The notes under the pieces: generated by a model
Database searches by the model: none
What the model saw: only the letters and a program-made list of their open reading frames with translations
Told to the model about the DNA's origin: nothing
Assembly: GCA_963781955.1 (NCBI GenBank)
Contig: CAWAHU010000003.1
Coordinates: forward strand, 62,001 to 126,000
Origin: Bog-473 sp963781955
GTDB taxonomy: Bacteria; Actinomycetota; Acidimicrobiia; Acidimicrobiales; RAAP-2
Length of the DNA: 64,000 nt
Reading direction: 5' to 3'
Shown here: positions 8,618 to 17,757 of the stretch, one piece after another
Numbering within the stretch: position 1 is the first letter of the stretch
Layout: each line of letters starts with the position of its first letter
Position numbers and translations under genes: made by a program

Positions 8618-10021
8618 GTGGTGAGCACGGGCACGACGGACGCCCTCCTCGGGCTCGCCTGGTCTGCGCTGGGGGGAGAACCCGCGTTGCTCGAGCTGGT
8701 CGAGCTCACCGGGGACGGTACGGGGCTGCTCCCCTCCTCGCTGGCGTCGATGGAGGCCATGACGGCGGCCGTGTCCGCGTCGACCCTGGCCGCCTCGGTC
8801 CTCGACGCATCACGCGGCGGGGGCGGCGGCGGCCCGCGTCGTCCTCAACGGGTCATGGTGGACCGCACGCACGTGGCGGTGGCGGCCCGCTCCGAGCACT
8901 ACGCCCGTTGCGACGCCCACGAGGAGACCGAGCGCATCTCCCCCCTGCTCCGCTTCTGGGAGACCGCGGACGGCTCCTGGTTCCGCGTGCACGGCGAGTA
9001 CCCCTGGCATCGTGCGCGCGCCCTGGCCGTCCTCGGGTGCGAGGACAAGCACCGCAGCGTCCGGGACGCCGTGGCCCGCTGGCGCGCCGAAGAGCTCGAG
9101 GACGCCCTGTCCGCCGCGGGCGGCCTGGGCTATGCCGTCCGCACCGAGGACCAGTGGCGCGCGCACCCCCAAGGACGCGCCGTCGACGCGCTGCCGCTGC
9201 TCGAGGTGGAGGAGACCCGACGTGACGGCGGCCGGCCGGCCGCCTCGGGGTGCGGGGCCGCGGGCCTGCGCGTGCTGGACCTGACCCGGGTGCTCGCCGG
9301 CCCCATCGCCACCCGCACGCTCGCCGCGTGGGGCGCGGAGGTCCTGCGCATCGACTGCCCCCGCCTGCCCGAGATGCCCCTGCACGCCCTCGACACCCTG
9401 CCGGGCAAGCGGAGTGCGGAGCTCGACCTGGCCGAACCCGCCGGGCGGGCGCGGCTCGAGGAGCTCCTGGCGTCGGCCGACCTGCTGGTCCAGGGCTACC
9501 GGCCCGGCGCCCTGGCCCGGTTCGGGCTCGAGCCGGGCGAGCTCGCCGAACGCCACCCGCACCTCAGCGTGGTCACCCTGTGCGCGTGGGGGCCCTCGGG
9601 CCCGTGGGCGGCGCGGCGTGGCTTCGACTCGCTCGTGCAGTGCCCGACCGGGATCGCGCTCGCCGAGGGCGACGACGGCCGGCCGGGCACCCTGCCGGCG
9701 CAGGTGCTCGACCACGCCACGGGCTACCTGGCCGCCGCCGCGGGCATGCTGGCGCTGGCGTCGGTGCAGCAGGGCGGGCCGGCGCTCGCCACCCGGCTCT
9801 CGCTGGCCCAGACGGCTCACTGGCTGCTCGGTGCCGGCCACGGCACCCGTGACGCGCCGCGCCGCGCCGACGTCGACGCCTACCGCGTCGTCCTCCCCGG
9901 TGCCGTGGCGCCGGTCGACGTCGTCCGCCCGCCGGGCCGGCTCGCCGACTTCGAGCCGGGGTGGACCTTCACCACGGACCTGGGTGCAGACGCACCCGAA
10001 TTCGTTGCCAATCCGGGCTGA
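8618..10021 (+). CDS. Family III CoA-transferase (CaiB/BaiF)
   Basis: The 467-residue protein's C-terminal part has the family III entry motif LRVLDLTRVLAGP (near residue 214), GAEVLRID, a PGKRSAELDL stretch and LLVQGYRPGALARFGL, where such enzymes bind and move CoA between acyl groups. The N-terminal 200 residues look like another, partial CaiB-like segment (WFRVHGEYPWHRARAL), so the chain resembles a permuted or fused form. Two adjacent GTG codons (8618, 8621) can start it. It is separated by 45 nt from the downstream methyltransferase. The substrate is unknown; such enzymes commonly activate carboxylic acids for beta-oxidation-type pathways. Confidence 0.8.
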   Translation: MVSTGTTDALLGLAWSALGGEPALLELVELTGDGTGLLPSSLASMEAMTAAVSASTLAASVLDASRGGGGGGPRRPQRVMVDRTHVAVAARSEHYARCDAHEETERISPLLRFWETADGSWFRVHGEYPWHRARALAVLGCEDKHRSVRDAVARWRAEELEDALSAAGGLGYAVRTEDQWRAHPQGRAVDALPLLEVEETRRDGGRPAASGCGAAGLRVLDLTRVLAGPIATRTLAAWGAEVLRIDCPRLPEMPLHALDTLPGKRSAELDLAEPAGRARLEELLASADLLVQGYRPGALARFGLEPGELAERHPHLSVVTLCAWGPSGPWAARRGFDSLVQCPTGIALAEGDDGRPGTLPAQVLDHATGYLAAAAGMLALASVQQGGPALATRLSLAQTAHWLLGAGHGTRDAPRRADVDAYRVVLPGAVAPVDVVRPPGRLADFEPGWTFTTDLGADAPEFVANPG

Positions 10022-10065
10022 CCCTGCAACGTTTGTGCAACCGTTGACTGTGTCACACTGACGGA

Positions 10066-10815
10066 ATGTCGGACATCTGGAAGCTGGCCGCCCGGCGGTC
10101 GAACGAGTTCGACGCGTCCGCCGTCGCCTACGACACCTACCGACCGCACTACCCCGACGCCGTCTTCGACGACATCGTGGTGCTCGGGGAGCTCCAGCCC
10201 GGTGCCCGGGCCATCGAGATCGGCGCCGGGACCGGCATCGGCACGGCGGCCCTCGTGGAGCACGGCCTGCAGGTCACCGCCATCGAGCCGTCCGCGGGGA
10301 TGCGGGAACTGGCTCAGGAGAAGCTCGGCGACCGCGCCACCTTCCTCGACGGGCGCTTCGAAGACGTCGCCCCCGCCGAGTCGGTGGACCTCATCGTGGC
10401 GTTCAGCGCCTGGCACTGGGTGGAGCCGGCCAAGGGCCTCGACCTGGCGGCGGCGCTGCTCCCTTCCGGTGGGTCACTGGCGATCTCGTGGACCGAGGTG
10501 GTCTCCTGGGGCGAGGGGAACTTCGAGGATCGGCTGGCCGACGTCACCGGCTCGCCGTGGCCCAAGAGCGTGGAGCACATGGTGGCCTCCCTCGGGCCGG
10601 TCGACGACGACCCTCGGTTCGGGGAGTTCGCGGTCACGCGGCACCGCTTCGAACGGGTGATCGACGCCGAGTTCTTCATCGGCCTCACGCGGACGTACCC
10701 CGGGTTCCACACGGCCAAGCGGGACGAGCGATTCCGACAGATCATCGACAACGAATTCGGGGGCTCCGTCACCCGCGTCGAGGACGCTGTGCTCTACCTG
10801 AGCCGTCGCGCCTGA
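10066..10815 (+). CDS. Class I SAM-dependent methyltransferase
   Basis: 249 residues with a Rossmann methyltransferase core. Motif I is AIEIGAGTGIGTAAL (around residue 46), the acidic end of strand 2 is VTAIEPS, and motif IV is DLIVAFSAWHWV. The family moves a methyl group from S-adenosylmethionine to a small molecule; DUF4942/ubiE-like proteins of this length are usually annotated only at the superfamily level. ATG at 10066 is preceded by no clear ribosome site. The 45 nt before it contain TTGACTGTGTCACACTGACG, which could be a promoter or operator (TTGAC -35-like hexamer plus a GTGTCACAC palindrome), so separate transcription from the CoA-transferase is possible. Substrate unknown. Confidence 0.8.
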   Translation: MSDIWKLAARRSNEFDASAVAYDTYRPHYPDAVFDDIVVLGELQPGARAIEIGAGTGIGTAALVEHGLQVTAIEPSAGMRELAQEKLGDRATFLDGRFEDVAPAESVDLIVAFSAWHWVEPAKGLDLAAALLPSGGSLAISWTEVVSWGEGNFEDRLADVTGSPWPKSVEHMVASLGPVDDDPRFGEFAVTRHRFERVIDAEFFIGLTRTYPGFHTAKRDERFRQIIDNEFGGSVTRVEDAVLYLSRRA

Positions 10816-10938
10816 CGCGTTGTCGCCCGGTTGTGAGCATCAACGGTGGCTCAAGAATCTGGCCCAGCCCTCCGATGTGGACGCGGAAACGACCGTTCCA
10901 GTGGGGTTTTTTTGGCTTCCCGGGGTAGTCTCTTGACC

Positions 10939-12205
10939 ATGGCGGAATCGAAGGCGGCGTCTTTGGCGGACAAGCCCCTGCTGGCGGTGGTGTACAGCCC
11001 GCGGTCACGACCGTGGATGGAGATCTCGGAGATGGCGTCCGACGTCTGCAGGCTGCTCTGGGTCGTCGACGAGTCCGAGCTCGGCACGACGGCGAAGGCC
11101 ATCCGGCGGGTGGGAACGGTGGTCAACGCGGAGGGGCTCAGTCCCGAGGAGCTGATCCAGCGCGTCTGACGCGCACCGTCCCGACGGGATCACGTGCTAC
11201 TTCGACACGGACCTGCACCGGCAGGCGTGGCTGGCCTCTGCACTCGGGCTGCCGAGCACCTCGGTGCGCGCCGTGGCCCGCCTCAACGACAAGCTGCTCC
11301 AGCGCGAGGCACTCGACGCGGCGGGCGTGCCGGTGCCCCGCTTCTCGGAGGTGAAGGAGGCGGTCGACGACGACGAGATCGACCGGCTCGCCACGGAGGT
11401 CGGCTTCCCGGCACTGCTCAAGCCGCGCAACGGCACGGCGTGCCGAGGCATCTACCTCGTCGAGGACCGGTCCGACCTCGTCCATGCGCTCGAGGACGTG
11501 GCGCACCCATCGGAGATGATCTGCGAGGAGCGCATGGCGGACCTCCCGCCGACCGACGCGCCCTATGCGGACCGCATCAGCGTCGAGACCATCGTGAGCC
11601 AGGGCGTGCACAGCCACCTCGGCGTCACCGGGCTGTTCCCGATGATGCCCCCCTTCCGCTCCCAGGGCGGGTTCTTCCCCGCGGACATCCCGAAGTCGGA
11701 GATCCCCGAGGTGTTCGACCTGGTGACCTCCGCCATCAAGTCGCTCGGTTCGGACTTCGGCCTGTACCGCACCGAGATCAAGCTCACGCCGGAAGGCCGC
11801 AAGATCATCGAGATCAACGGGCGGCCCACCGGCTTGAGCCCGGCCACCATCAAGCTGGCGTCGGGCGTGCAGCTCATGAAGCTCGGCATGCGCCTGGCAC
11901 TGGGCGAGCACATCGTCATCGACGGCCCGGTCCCCTGCGCGCGCATCGCCTACCGCTTCTACCGCGAGCCGCCGCTCAGCGCCACCAAGGTCACCGGTAT
12001 CACCGGGTTGCGCCAACTCGGCGAGCGCGACGGCGTGCTGCAGATCGACGTGCACAAAGAGGTCGGTGACCCGGTCGACTGGCGCAACGGCTCGCTGGAC
12101 AAGGTGTTCCAGGTCACCGGGACCGTCGGTGACTACGAGGAGCTGGCCGAGGCGTACGCCGCCTGCTCCGCCGAGTCCTTCGTGACCTACGAGCACCAGG
12201 GCTAG
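10939..12205 (+). pseudogene. ATP-grasp ligase gene interrupted by a frameshift
   Basis: Two reading frames together make one ATP-grasp enzyme. The first (10939-11169) gives an N-terminal preATP-grasp domain ending in GLSPEELIQRV. The second continues as DAHRPDGITCYFDTDLHR and covers the ATP-grasp core (GFPALLKPRNGTACRGIYLV, then EIKLTPEGRKIIEINGRPTG, the metal-binding E-x-N strand) to 12205. The first frame stops at 11167 and the second opens only after a TGA at 11153, so the shift must lie within 11156-11166. The enzyme would ligate a carboxylate to an amine using ATP; partner unknown. It is a pseudogene, a sequencing error, or (less likely) a programmed +1 shift. A start at 11264 would lack the N-terminal domain. 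Confidence 0.75.
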
Positions 12206-12223
12206 GCCGCCGGCCGCGCACCA

Positions 12224-12964
12224 TCAGGGGTGCGGAGCCGCCTCGCCTTCGGGCATGGCCGCGGCGTCCCCGGCCGGACGAGCCGAGGCCCACCACAACG
12301 CGACGACCACAACCACGGCCACGGCCGTGCCGAGCGCCCAGCCGGCGACGACATCGGAGAGCCAGTGGACGGCGAGCACGAGCCGGCTCAGCCCCACCAA
12401 GCCGGCCACGCCCGCGGCAACCACGACCAGGACGACCCGCACGGCGCGCCGCGTCGTGATGGTGAGCGCCAGCGTGAACGCCGCGGCCAGCAGGCAAGCG
12501 GCAGCGTCCGTGGCATGGCTCGACGGGAAAGCGAGCGGTCCGACCTCCATGGCGTGGAGGTGCACCGGCGGGCGGGCACGGCCGAAGAGCGCCTTGGCCG
12601 CGGCCGACGCGCCACCGCCGACGAGCAGCGCAGTGAGCGGCGCGGCGATCAACCACGAGTGCCAGCCGCGGAACCATAGGACGACGCCGAGCACGACGGA
12701 GAGCACCGCCAGACCCGCGAACCCGGCGATGGTGCTCACGGCCCGGGCGGCTCGGACGAGCCAGTCGGTCCGGTGGGTGACGAACCAAGTGAGGACTGCC
12801 TCGTCGTGGGAGATCAGCCCCCCGCCGTCGAGCACGTCCTCGGCGATGAAGAGGAACAGCCCCACGCAGAGGACGACGAGCACAGCCGCCAGGGCCAGCA
12901 CGCGGAACGGCGGCCGGATGTCCCCACGGAGCGGGGGTCGGGTTCCGGCGGGGTGGGCGTCCAC
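12224..12964 (-). CDS. PAP2-family membrane phosphatase
   Basis: The 246-residue polytopic protein has all three PAP2 motifs: KALFGRARPP (KxxxxxxRP), PSSHATD (PSGH type) and SRLVLAVHWLSDV (SRxxxxxHxxxD), with about six membrane helices. The family removes phosphate from lipid phosphates such as undecaprenyl diphosphate or phosphatidic acid at the outer face of the membrane. The GTG at 12964 was chosen so the gene does not overlap the divergent ABC ATPase gene (start 13027); an open frame to 13033 would overlap it. It could recycle the lipid carrier for glycan synthesis, but it is not in the glycan operon and that link is inference. Confidence 0.85.
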   Translation of the reverse strand: MDAHPAGTRPPLRGDIRPPFRVLALAAVLVVLCVGLFLFIAEDVLDGGGLISHDEAVLTWFVTHRTDWLVRAARAVSTIAGFAGLAVLSVVLGVVLWFRGWHSWLIAAPLTALLVGGGASAAAKALFGRARPPVHLHAMEVGPLAFPSSHATDAAACLLAAAFTLALTITTRRAVRVVLVVVAAGVAGLVGLSRLVLAVHWLSDVVAGWALGTAVAVVVVVALWWASARPAGDAAAMPEGEAAPHP

Positions 12965-13026
12965 GGCGGGGCATCTTGTCCCCTTCGGGGGCACACCACA
13001 AGGTCGCGAACCTAACGTGGTGCTTC

Positions 13027-13695
13027 GTGTCACCCGCCGTGTTCGAGTTCGAGGACGTTCTCGTGCGCTTCGGCGAGCAGGAGGTCCTCAGGGGCATCGA
13101 CCTCACCGTCGAGCCGCGGCGGATCACCGTCCTGACCGGGCCGTCGGGGTCGGGCAAGACGACGCTGCTCCGCCTGTGCAACCGGCTCGAAGTGCCGACC
13201 GGCGGCCGCCTGCTCTTCCGGGGGACCGACGTGATGTCCCTCGACCCGCTCGCCCACCGAAGGCGGGTGGGCATGGTGTTCCAGCGCCCCACGCTCTTCG
13301 CCGGGACCGTGCGCGACAACCTGTGCACAGCGGCCGAGGCCGACGACTCGGTCTACGCCGAGGTCCTCGCACGCGTCGGCCTGCCACGGACCCATCTCGA
13401 CGACCAGGGTGACACGCTCTCGGGCGGCGAGGCCCAGCGGGCGTGCCTGGCCCGGACCCTGCTCACCGGCCCCGAGGTCCTCCTCATGGACGAAGCCACC
13501 TCGTCACTCGATGAACGCGCCACACGGGTGCTCGAGGACCTGGCGGCCGACCTGGTGTCAGAGGGCCTGACCGTGATCTGGGTGAGTCACGACCTGACCC
13601 AGGTCCGGCGCATCGGCCAGGACACCTCCGTCCTCATCGACGGCCGGATCGCCTCGGAGTCTTCGGCGTCCGCCTACCTCGCAGGCGCGTCGTGA
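13027..13695 (+). CDS. fetA: ABC transporter ATPase, FetA-type
   Basis: The 222-residue ABC ATPase has Walker A GPSGSGKTTLL (near residue 39), signature LSGGEAQR, Walker B VLLMDEATSSLD and a switch His in VSHDLTQ. Short length and the UPF0014-type permease gene 25 nt downstream identify it as the ATPase of a FetAB-type exporter, described in Escherichia coli as exporting iron under oxidative stress. The GTG at 13027 begins just before the conserved FEFEDVLVRF strand; an in-frame start at 12976 would add 17 residues of no known homology. Divergent from the PAP2 gene, with a short shared promoter region. Confidence 0.8.
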   Translation: MSPAVFEFEDVLVRFGEQEVLRGIDLTVEPRRITVLTGPSGSGKTTLLRLCNRLEVPTGGRLLFRGTDVMSLDPLAHRRRVGMVFQRPTLFAGTVRDNLCTAAEADDSVYAEVLARVGLPRTHLDDQGDTLSGGEAQRACLARTLLTGPEVLLMDEATSSLDERATRVLEDLAADLVSEGLTVIWVSHDLTQVRRIGQDTSVLIDGRIASESSASAYLAGAS

Positions 13696-13720
13696 GCCGG
13701 CCAGAAGGAGAAGCAGGACC

Positions 13721-14521
13721 ATGATCGCAGCGACATCGACATTGACGACCGGGTACGTCGGGTGGCTCGGGCTGATCGCCTCGCTGTCGCTCGTCGGCGT
13801 GGCCGTCGCCATCTCGGCGTGGCAACACCTGGGCCTGGAGCGCTCCCTCATCTGGGCCTCCGCCCGGGCCATCGTCCAGCTGCTGGCCGTCGGTGCCCTG
13901 CTGGCCGTGGTGCTGAGCCCCCACGTCCCGCTGGCCGTGTCGTGGCTGTGGGTCGCCTTCATGGTCGCCTTCGCGGCGGAGACGATCCGGCGGCGGGCGC
14001 CGGAGATCCCCGGAGCGAGGAACCTGGCGCTGCTGTCTCTGGGCCTGGCCACCGTGGTGACCCTGGTGCTGCTGTTCGGTCTCGGCATCTTCCCGGTCAA
14101 CGCCAGGACGGTGGTGCCGTTGGCGGGCATGGTGGTCGGCAATTCGCTCACCGCGACGGTGGTGGCGGCGCGGCGCGTCGTGGGCGAGCTCTCCGACAAG
14201 CGGGCCGAGGTGGAGGCCCGGTTGGCGCTCGGCCACTCCTCGCACGACGCCTCGCGTCCCTACGTCCGCGATGCGCTGCGCACCGCCATGACCTCGCAGA
14301 TCGAGTCGACCAAGGCCGTCGGCCTGGTCTTCCTCCCGGGCGCAATGACCGGGCTCATCCTGGCCGGGGAGCGGCCGGTGGAGGCCGTTCTCGTGCAAGC
14401 CGCGGTCATGTTCTTGATCCTGGGGGCGGTGGCCACCACCGCCGCCGTCATGGCCCTCACCCTGGCTCGGCGACTGTTCACTCCGGACCACCGGCTGGTA
14501 CGGCTGGTGCGCCCGGCCTGA
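13721..14521 (+). CDS. fetB: ABC transporter permease, FetB/UPF0014 family
   Basis: The 266-residue integral membrane protein has about seven hydrophobic segments. The conserved block after the first helices (ERSLIWASARAIVQLLAVG) and the central GMVVGNSLTATVVAARRV and MTSQIESTKAVGLVFLPG segments are characteristic of the UPF0014/FetB permease family. It pairs with the ATPase encoded 25 nt upstream to form the exporter. An AAGGAGAAG ribosome site lies upstream of the ATG. Cargo is probably iron by homology, not proven here. Confidence 0.85.
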   Translation: MIAATSTLTTGYVGWLGLIASLSLVGVAVAISAWQHLGLERSLIWASARAIVQLLAVGALLAVVLSPHVPLAVSWLWVAFMVAFAAETIRRRAPEIPGARNLALLSLGLATVVTLVLLFGLGIFPVNARTVVPLAGMVVGNSLTATVVAARRVVGELSDKRAEVEARLALGHSSHDASRPYVRDALRTAMTSQIESTKAVGLVFLPGAMTGLILAGERPVEAVLVQAAVMFLILGAVATTAAVMALTLARRLFTPDHRLVRLVRPA

Positions 14522-14660
14522 CCGGCCTTCATGAAGCACGGCCTGGGCCGACCGCTAGCCTGCGACCACGCGGCCCCGCTGTGCTGGGTGCCCGTCGACG
14601 AGGAGGGATGCCACCGATGGCCGAACGGGACGCGGTCCCCACGGGGCGACGAGGGGGTCG

Positions 14661-16496
14661 GTGAGCGTGACGCTGCCCTTCTCCGACACTGAGGACTTCG
14701 AGGACGTCGAACGCGGATTCATCGCCCGCTCCCCCGATCGCCAGATCCGCGCGGCGGACGGCCGGGTCGTCTGGGACCTCGACGCCTACGCCTTCTTGGA
14801 CGGGCCGTGCCCCTACACCGCGCACCCGAGCCTGTGGCGCCAGAGCCAGCTGCTGGCACACGACGGGCTCTTCGAGGTCGTGCCGGGGATCTACCAGGTC
14901 CGCGGGTATGACTTGTCGGTGATCAGCTTCGTCGAGACCGACGGCGGGGTGATCGTCGTCGACCCCCTGATCAGCGTGGAGACGGCTGCCGCCGCGTGGT
15001 CGCTCTACCGGGGGCACCGCGGCGCGCGCCCGGTTGTGGCGATGATCTACACCCACTCCCACGTCGACCACTTCGGCGGGGTGAAGGGGATCATCTCCAC
15101 CGACGACGTCACCTCCGGACGGGTCGAGGTCATCGCCCCCGCCGGCTTCCTCGAGCACGCCGTGTCGGAGAACGTGTTCGCTGGAACGGCGATGACCCGC
15201 CGGGCCGGCTACATGTACGGCGCGGCACTCGACAAGGGGCCAACCGGGCAGGTCGGAGCCGGACTGGGCCAGACCACGTCGACGGGCGAGGTGTCATTGA
15301 TCCCACCCACGGTGGACATCGGGCGAACGGGCCAGGAGATGACCATCGACGGCGTTCACCTCGTCTTCCAGTACACGCCCGGTACCGAAGCCCCAGCCGA
15401 GATGAACTTCTACTTCCCGGACCTCCGTGCCCTCTGCACGGCCGAGAACACGTCGCACACCCTGCATAACATTGTGACGCTCCGAGGCGCCCAAGTCCGC
15501 GACGCAAGGGCCTGGGCCGACTACCTGACGGAGACGATCGATCTCTTCGGTGAAGGCCTCGAGGTCGTCTTCGCGTCCCACCACTGGCCCACCTGGGGCC
15601 GTGAGCGCGCCGTGGAGTTCCTCGCCGTGCAGCGCGACATGTACTCGTACCTGCACGACCAGACGCTCCGCCTCATGAACCAGGGGTACACAGGGGCCGA
15701 GATCGCCGAGGTCATGGAGCTCCCGCCCGCTCTGGCCGCGGCCTGGCACACCCACGGCTACTACGGATCGGTGAGCCACAACGTCAAAGCCGTGTACCAG
15801 CGCTACCTGGGGTGGTACGACGGCAATCCGGCCCGCCTGTGGCAACACCCACCCGAGGAAGCCGCCACGCGCTACGTCGAAGCCATGGGCGGGACCCAGG
15901 CCGCGGTCGACGTGGCCCAGCGTGCCTTCGACCAGGGCGACTTCCGGTGGGCGGCCGAGGTCCTCGACCGAGTCCTCTTCGACGACGAGCACCACGAGGG
16001 AGCACGCAGCCTGCAGGCCTCCACCTTCGAGCAGCTGGCGTTCGGCGCCGAGAACGCGACGTGGCGCAACGCATACCTGGCCGGTGCCAGGGAGCTACGC
16101 GACGGCCCCTTCGGCACCCCCGTGGCCGCCGCAGGCCTGGTCGCCGCGCTCAGCGTCGAGCAGGTCTTCCAGACCGTCGCCATCCGCGTCGACGGACCAA
16201 AGGCGTGGGACGAGCACCTGGTGCTCTCGTGGGTCTTCGGCGATCTCGGGAGGACCTACGTCACCGAGCTTCGGAACGGGACCTTCGTCCAACGTCCGTC
16301 GGTCCGGCCCGCCCCCGGGTCGACCGTCTTCCGGCTCACCCGTACGCTGCTCATCGAGATCCTGACGGGTCAGACCGAGCTCACCCAGGCCATCGCCGAC
16401 GGCGCCCTCGAGGTCGACGGCGACCTGGGGGTCCTGCAGCGCCTCATGGCGGTCATCGCTCCGGTCGACCCCAACTTCGCCATCGTCACGCCCTGA
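14661..16496 (+). CDS. Alkyl sulfatase (SdsA1-type metallo-beta-lactamase fold)
   Basis: The 611-residue protein has an N-terminal metallo-beta-lactamase domain with the binuclear zinc motif THSHVDHFGG (about residue 130), a central helical dimerisation domain (tandem helical repeats around 400-480), and a C-terminal SCP2-like lipid-binding domain. That is the full architecture of type III alkylsulfatases, which hydrolyse primary alkyl sulfates such as SDS to alcohol plus sulfate. No signal peptide is obvious at the GTG start, so it may act in the cytoplasm or the start may be mis-set. Isolated between fetB and a minus-strand gene, so probably its own transcript. Confidence 0.87.
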   Translation: MSVTLPFSDTEDFEDVERGFIARSPDRQIRAADGRVVWDLDAYAFLDGPCPYTAHPSLWRQSQLLAHDGLFEVVPGIYQVRGYDLSVISFVETDGGVIVVDPLISVETAAAAWSLYRGHRGARPVVAMIYTHSHVDHFGGVKGIISTDDVTSGRVEVIAPAGFLEHAVSENVFAGTAMTRRAGYMYGAALDKGPTGQVGAGLGQTTSTGEVSLIPPTVDIGRTGQEMTIDGVHLVFQYTPGTEAPAEMNFYFPDLRALCTAENTSHTLHNIVTLRGAQVRDARAWADYLTETIDLFGEGLEVVFASHHWPTWGRERAVEFLAVQRDMYSYLHDQTLRLMNQGYTGAEIAEVMELPPALAAAWHTHGYYGSVSHNVKAVYQRYLGWYDGNPARLWQHPPEEAATRYVEAMGGTQAAVDVAQRAFDQGDFRWAAEVLDRVLFDDEHHEGARSLQASTFEQLAFGAENATWRNAYLAGARELRDGPFGTPVAAAGLVAALSVEQVFQTVAIRVDGPKAWDEHLVLSWVFGDLGRTYVTELRNGTFVQRPSVRPAPGSTVFRLTRTLLIEILTGQTELTQAIADGALEVDGDLGVLQRLMAVIAPVDPNFAIVTP

Positions 16497-16517
16497 GAAG
16501 CCGCGGCATCGCTGCCG

Positions 16518-17681
16518 TCAGACGAACGAAGACTCCTCGTCGAGCCCTTCGTCCGGCCACGCGCCCACCATCGCGGTCTGCAGGTTGCACCAGCCTCGGC
16601 CCCCGCCGACCGGATCCTCGACCCGCATCAGGGCGTCTCGTATCTGATGGATGCGACGGGCCGTCGCCGGCTCGGTGCAGTCCGCGACGTGCTCGCCGTC
16701 GACGTGCGACGAGCCACGCCATTCGCCGTGGTGGTGCCCGTCGAGGCCGAAGTACAGACCCAGGCCGAGGTGGACGCCGGTGGCCCCTAGCGCCTCGACG
16801 CTAACCGGCCGGGCCGAGCCGTCGGCCATCGTGAGGTGGAGCGTGCCGCCGAGCACTCGTCGGTTGCGCGGATCGAACCGCAATTCGGGCCGGACCCCGG
16901 CAATCTGCTCCACGCTGCCGTCCGGGTGCTCCACCGTCCCCTCGGAACGTGACTCCTCATACCCGAACGCCCTCATGAGCCGGTGCTGATGGTGGATGGC
17001 GTAACGCGAACCATCGGCACGTTCGAGCAGCATCGGGCACCAGGAGAACCGGAACGACACGCCGGACGTCAGGCCGGACGTCTCGATGTCGCCGGGCGCC
17101 ACCCCCACGTCCTGGCGCACACCCCAGGAGTGGTCCCGGGTGGAGAACCAGGCGTCCGGCGTGATCGCGTGGCGCTGACCCTCGACCTCGACCCACCCCG
17201 ACGCGAGGCCGATCTGGTGATAGCGAAGGACGTCGATTTCGGTGCGGTAGCCGCGACGTGCCCGCTGACGGTCCCGCTGCTCCAGCACCGGCGGCACAGC
17301 CGCCTCGAACGTCCACTCGAACGCGATGGGGACGACCTCGTTCGCTTCGCACCGGAAGCGCACCAGACGGTATGCCTCGAGCACTTCGTAGTGGAGCGGG
17401 CCGGCCCCACAACGGTCGACGTCGTCACTCAGGCGACGGCTGGCCCGAACCGTCCACTGCTCGCGTCCCCGCGACACGGCGGCGTAGCCGTCGAACACGT
17501 TGCGGTTGGTGTACTTCCCGACACCGAATCCGAGGGAAAGGGAGCCATCCCGAGCACCGGCCATCGCGCAGACCTTCTCCGTCCACGAACGGTCTTGTTG
17601 CGCGACATGTGCTTGCGTCTCGACGATCTGGTGACCGAACACCTCGTCGGCCGCGATAAGCGGTCCTTCGCCCGGGGTCAT
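16518..17681 (-). CDS. Conserved protein of unknown function (DUF7064/7065-like beta-rich fold)
   Basis: 387 residues, beta-rich, no signal peptide or membrane segment. Stretches such as FEWTFEAAVPP, TPDAWFSTRDHSWGVRQ and GIYVHGEW-like GLDGHHHGEWRG resemble the two-lobed lipocalin/AttH-like proteins annotated DUF7064/7065, often found in lipid or steroid catabolism gene sets. The D-H-S-W-G-V-R segment is the most conserved-looking part and could line a pocket. The ATG at 17681 is used because the upstream in-frame extension overlaps the divergent DUF2804 gene. Function unknown; the two divergent genes share a 76-nt intergenic region and may be co-regulated. Confidence 0.6.
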   Translation of the reverse strand: MTPGEGPLIAADEVFGHQIVETQAHVAQQDRSWTEKVCAMAGARDGSLSLGFGVGKYTNRNVFDGYAAVSRGREQWTVRASRRLSDDVDRCGAGPLHYEVLEAYRLVRFRCEANEVVPIAFEWTFEAAVPPVLEQRDRQRARRGYRTEIDVLRYHQIGLASGWVEVEGQRHAITPDAWFSTRDHSWGVRQDVGVAPGDIETSGLTSGVSFRFSWCPMLLERADGSRYAIHHQHRLMRAFGYEESRSEGTVEHPDGSVEQIAGVRPELRFDPRNRRVLGGTLHLTMADGSARPVSVEALGATGVHLGLGLYFGLDGHHHGEWRGSSHVDGEHVADCTEPATARRIHQIRDALMRVEDPVGGGRGWCNLQTAMVGAWPDEGLDEESSFV

Positions 17682-17757
17682 GCAGGCATTATGCAACATC
17701 GAGGCCCCATCGGAGATGTGGTGGAAACCGGGTTCGGAGCCGTGGGACGATGCGGTG

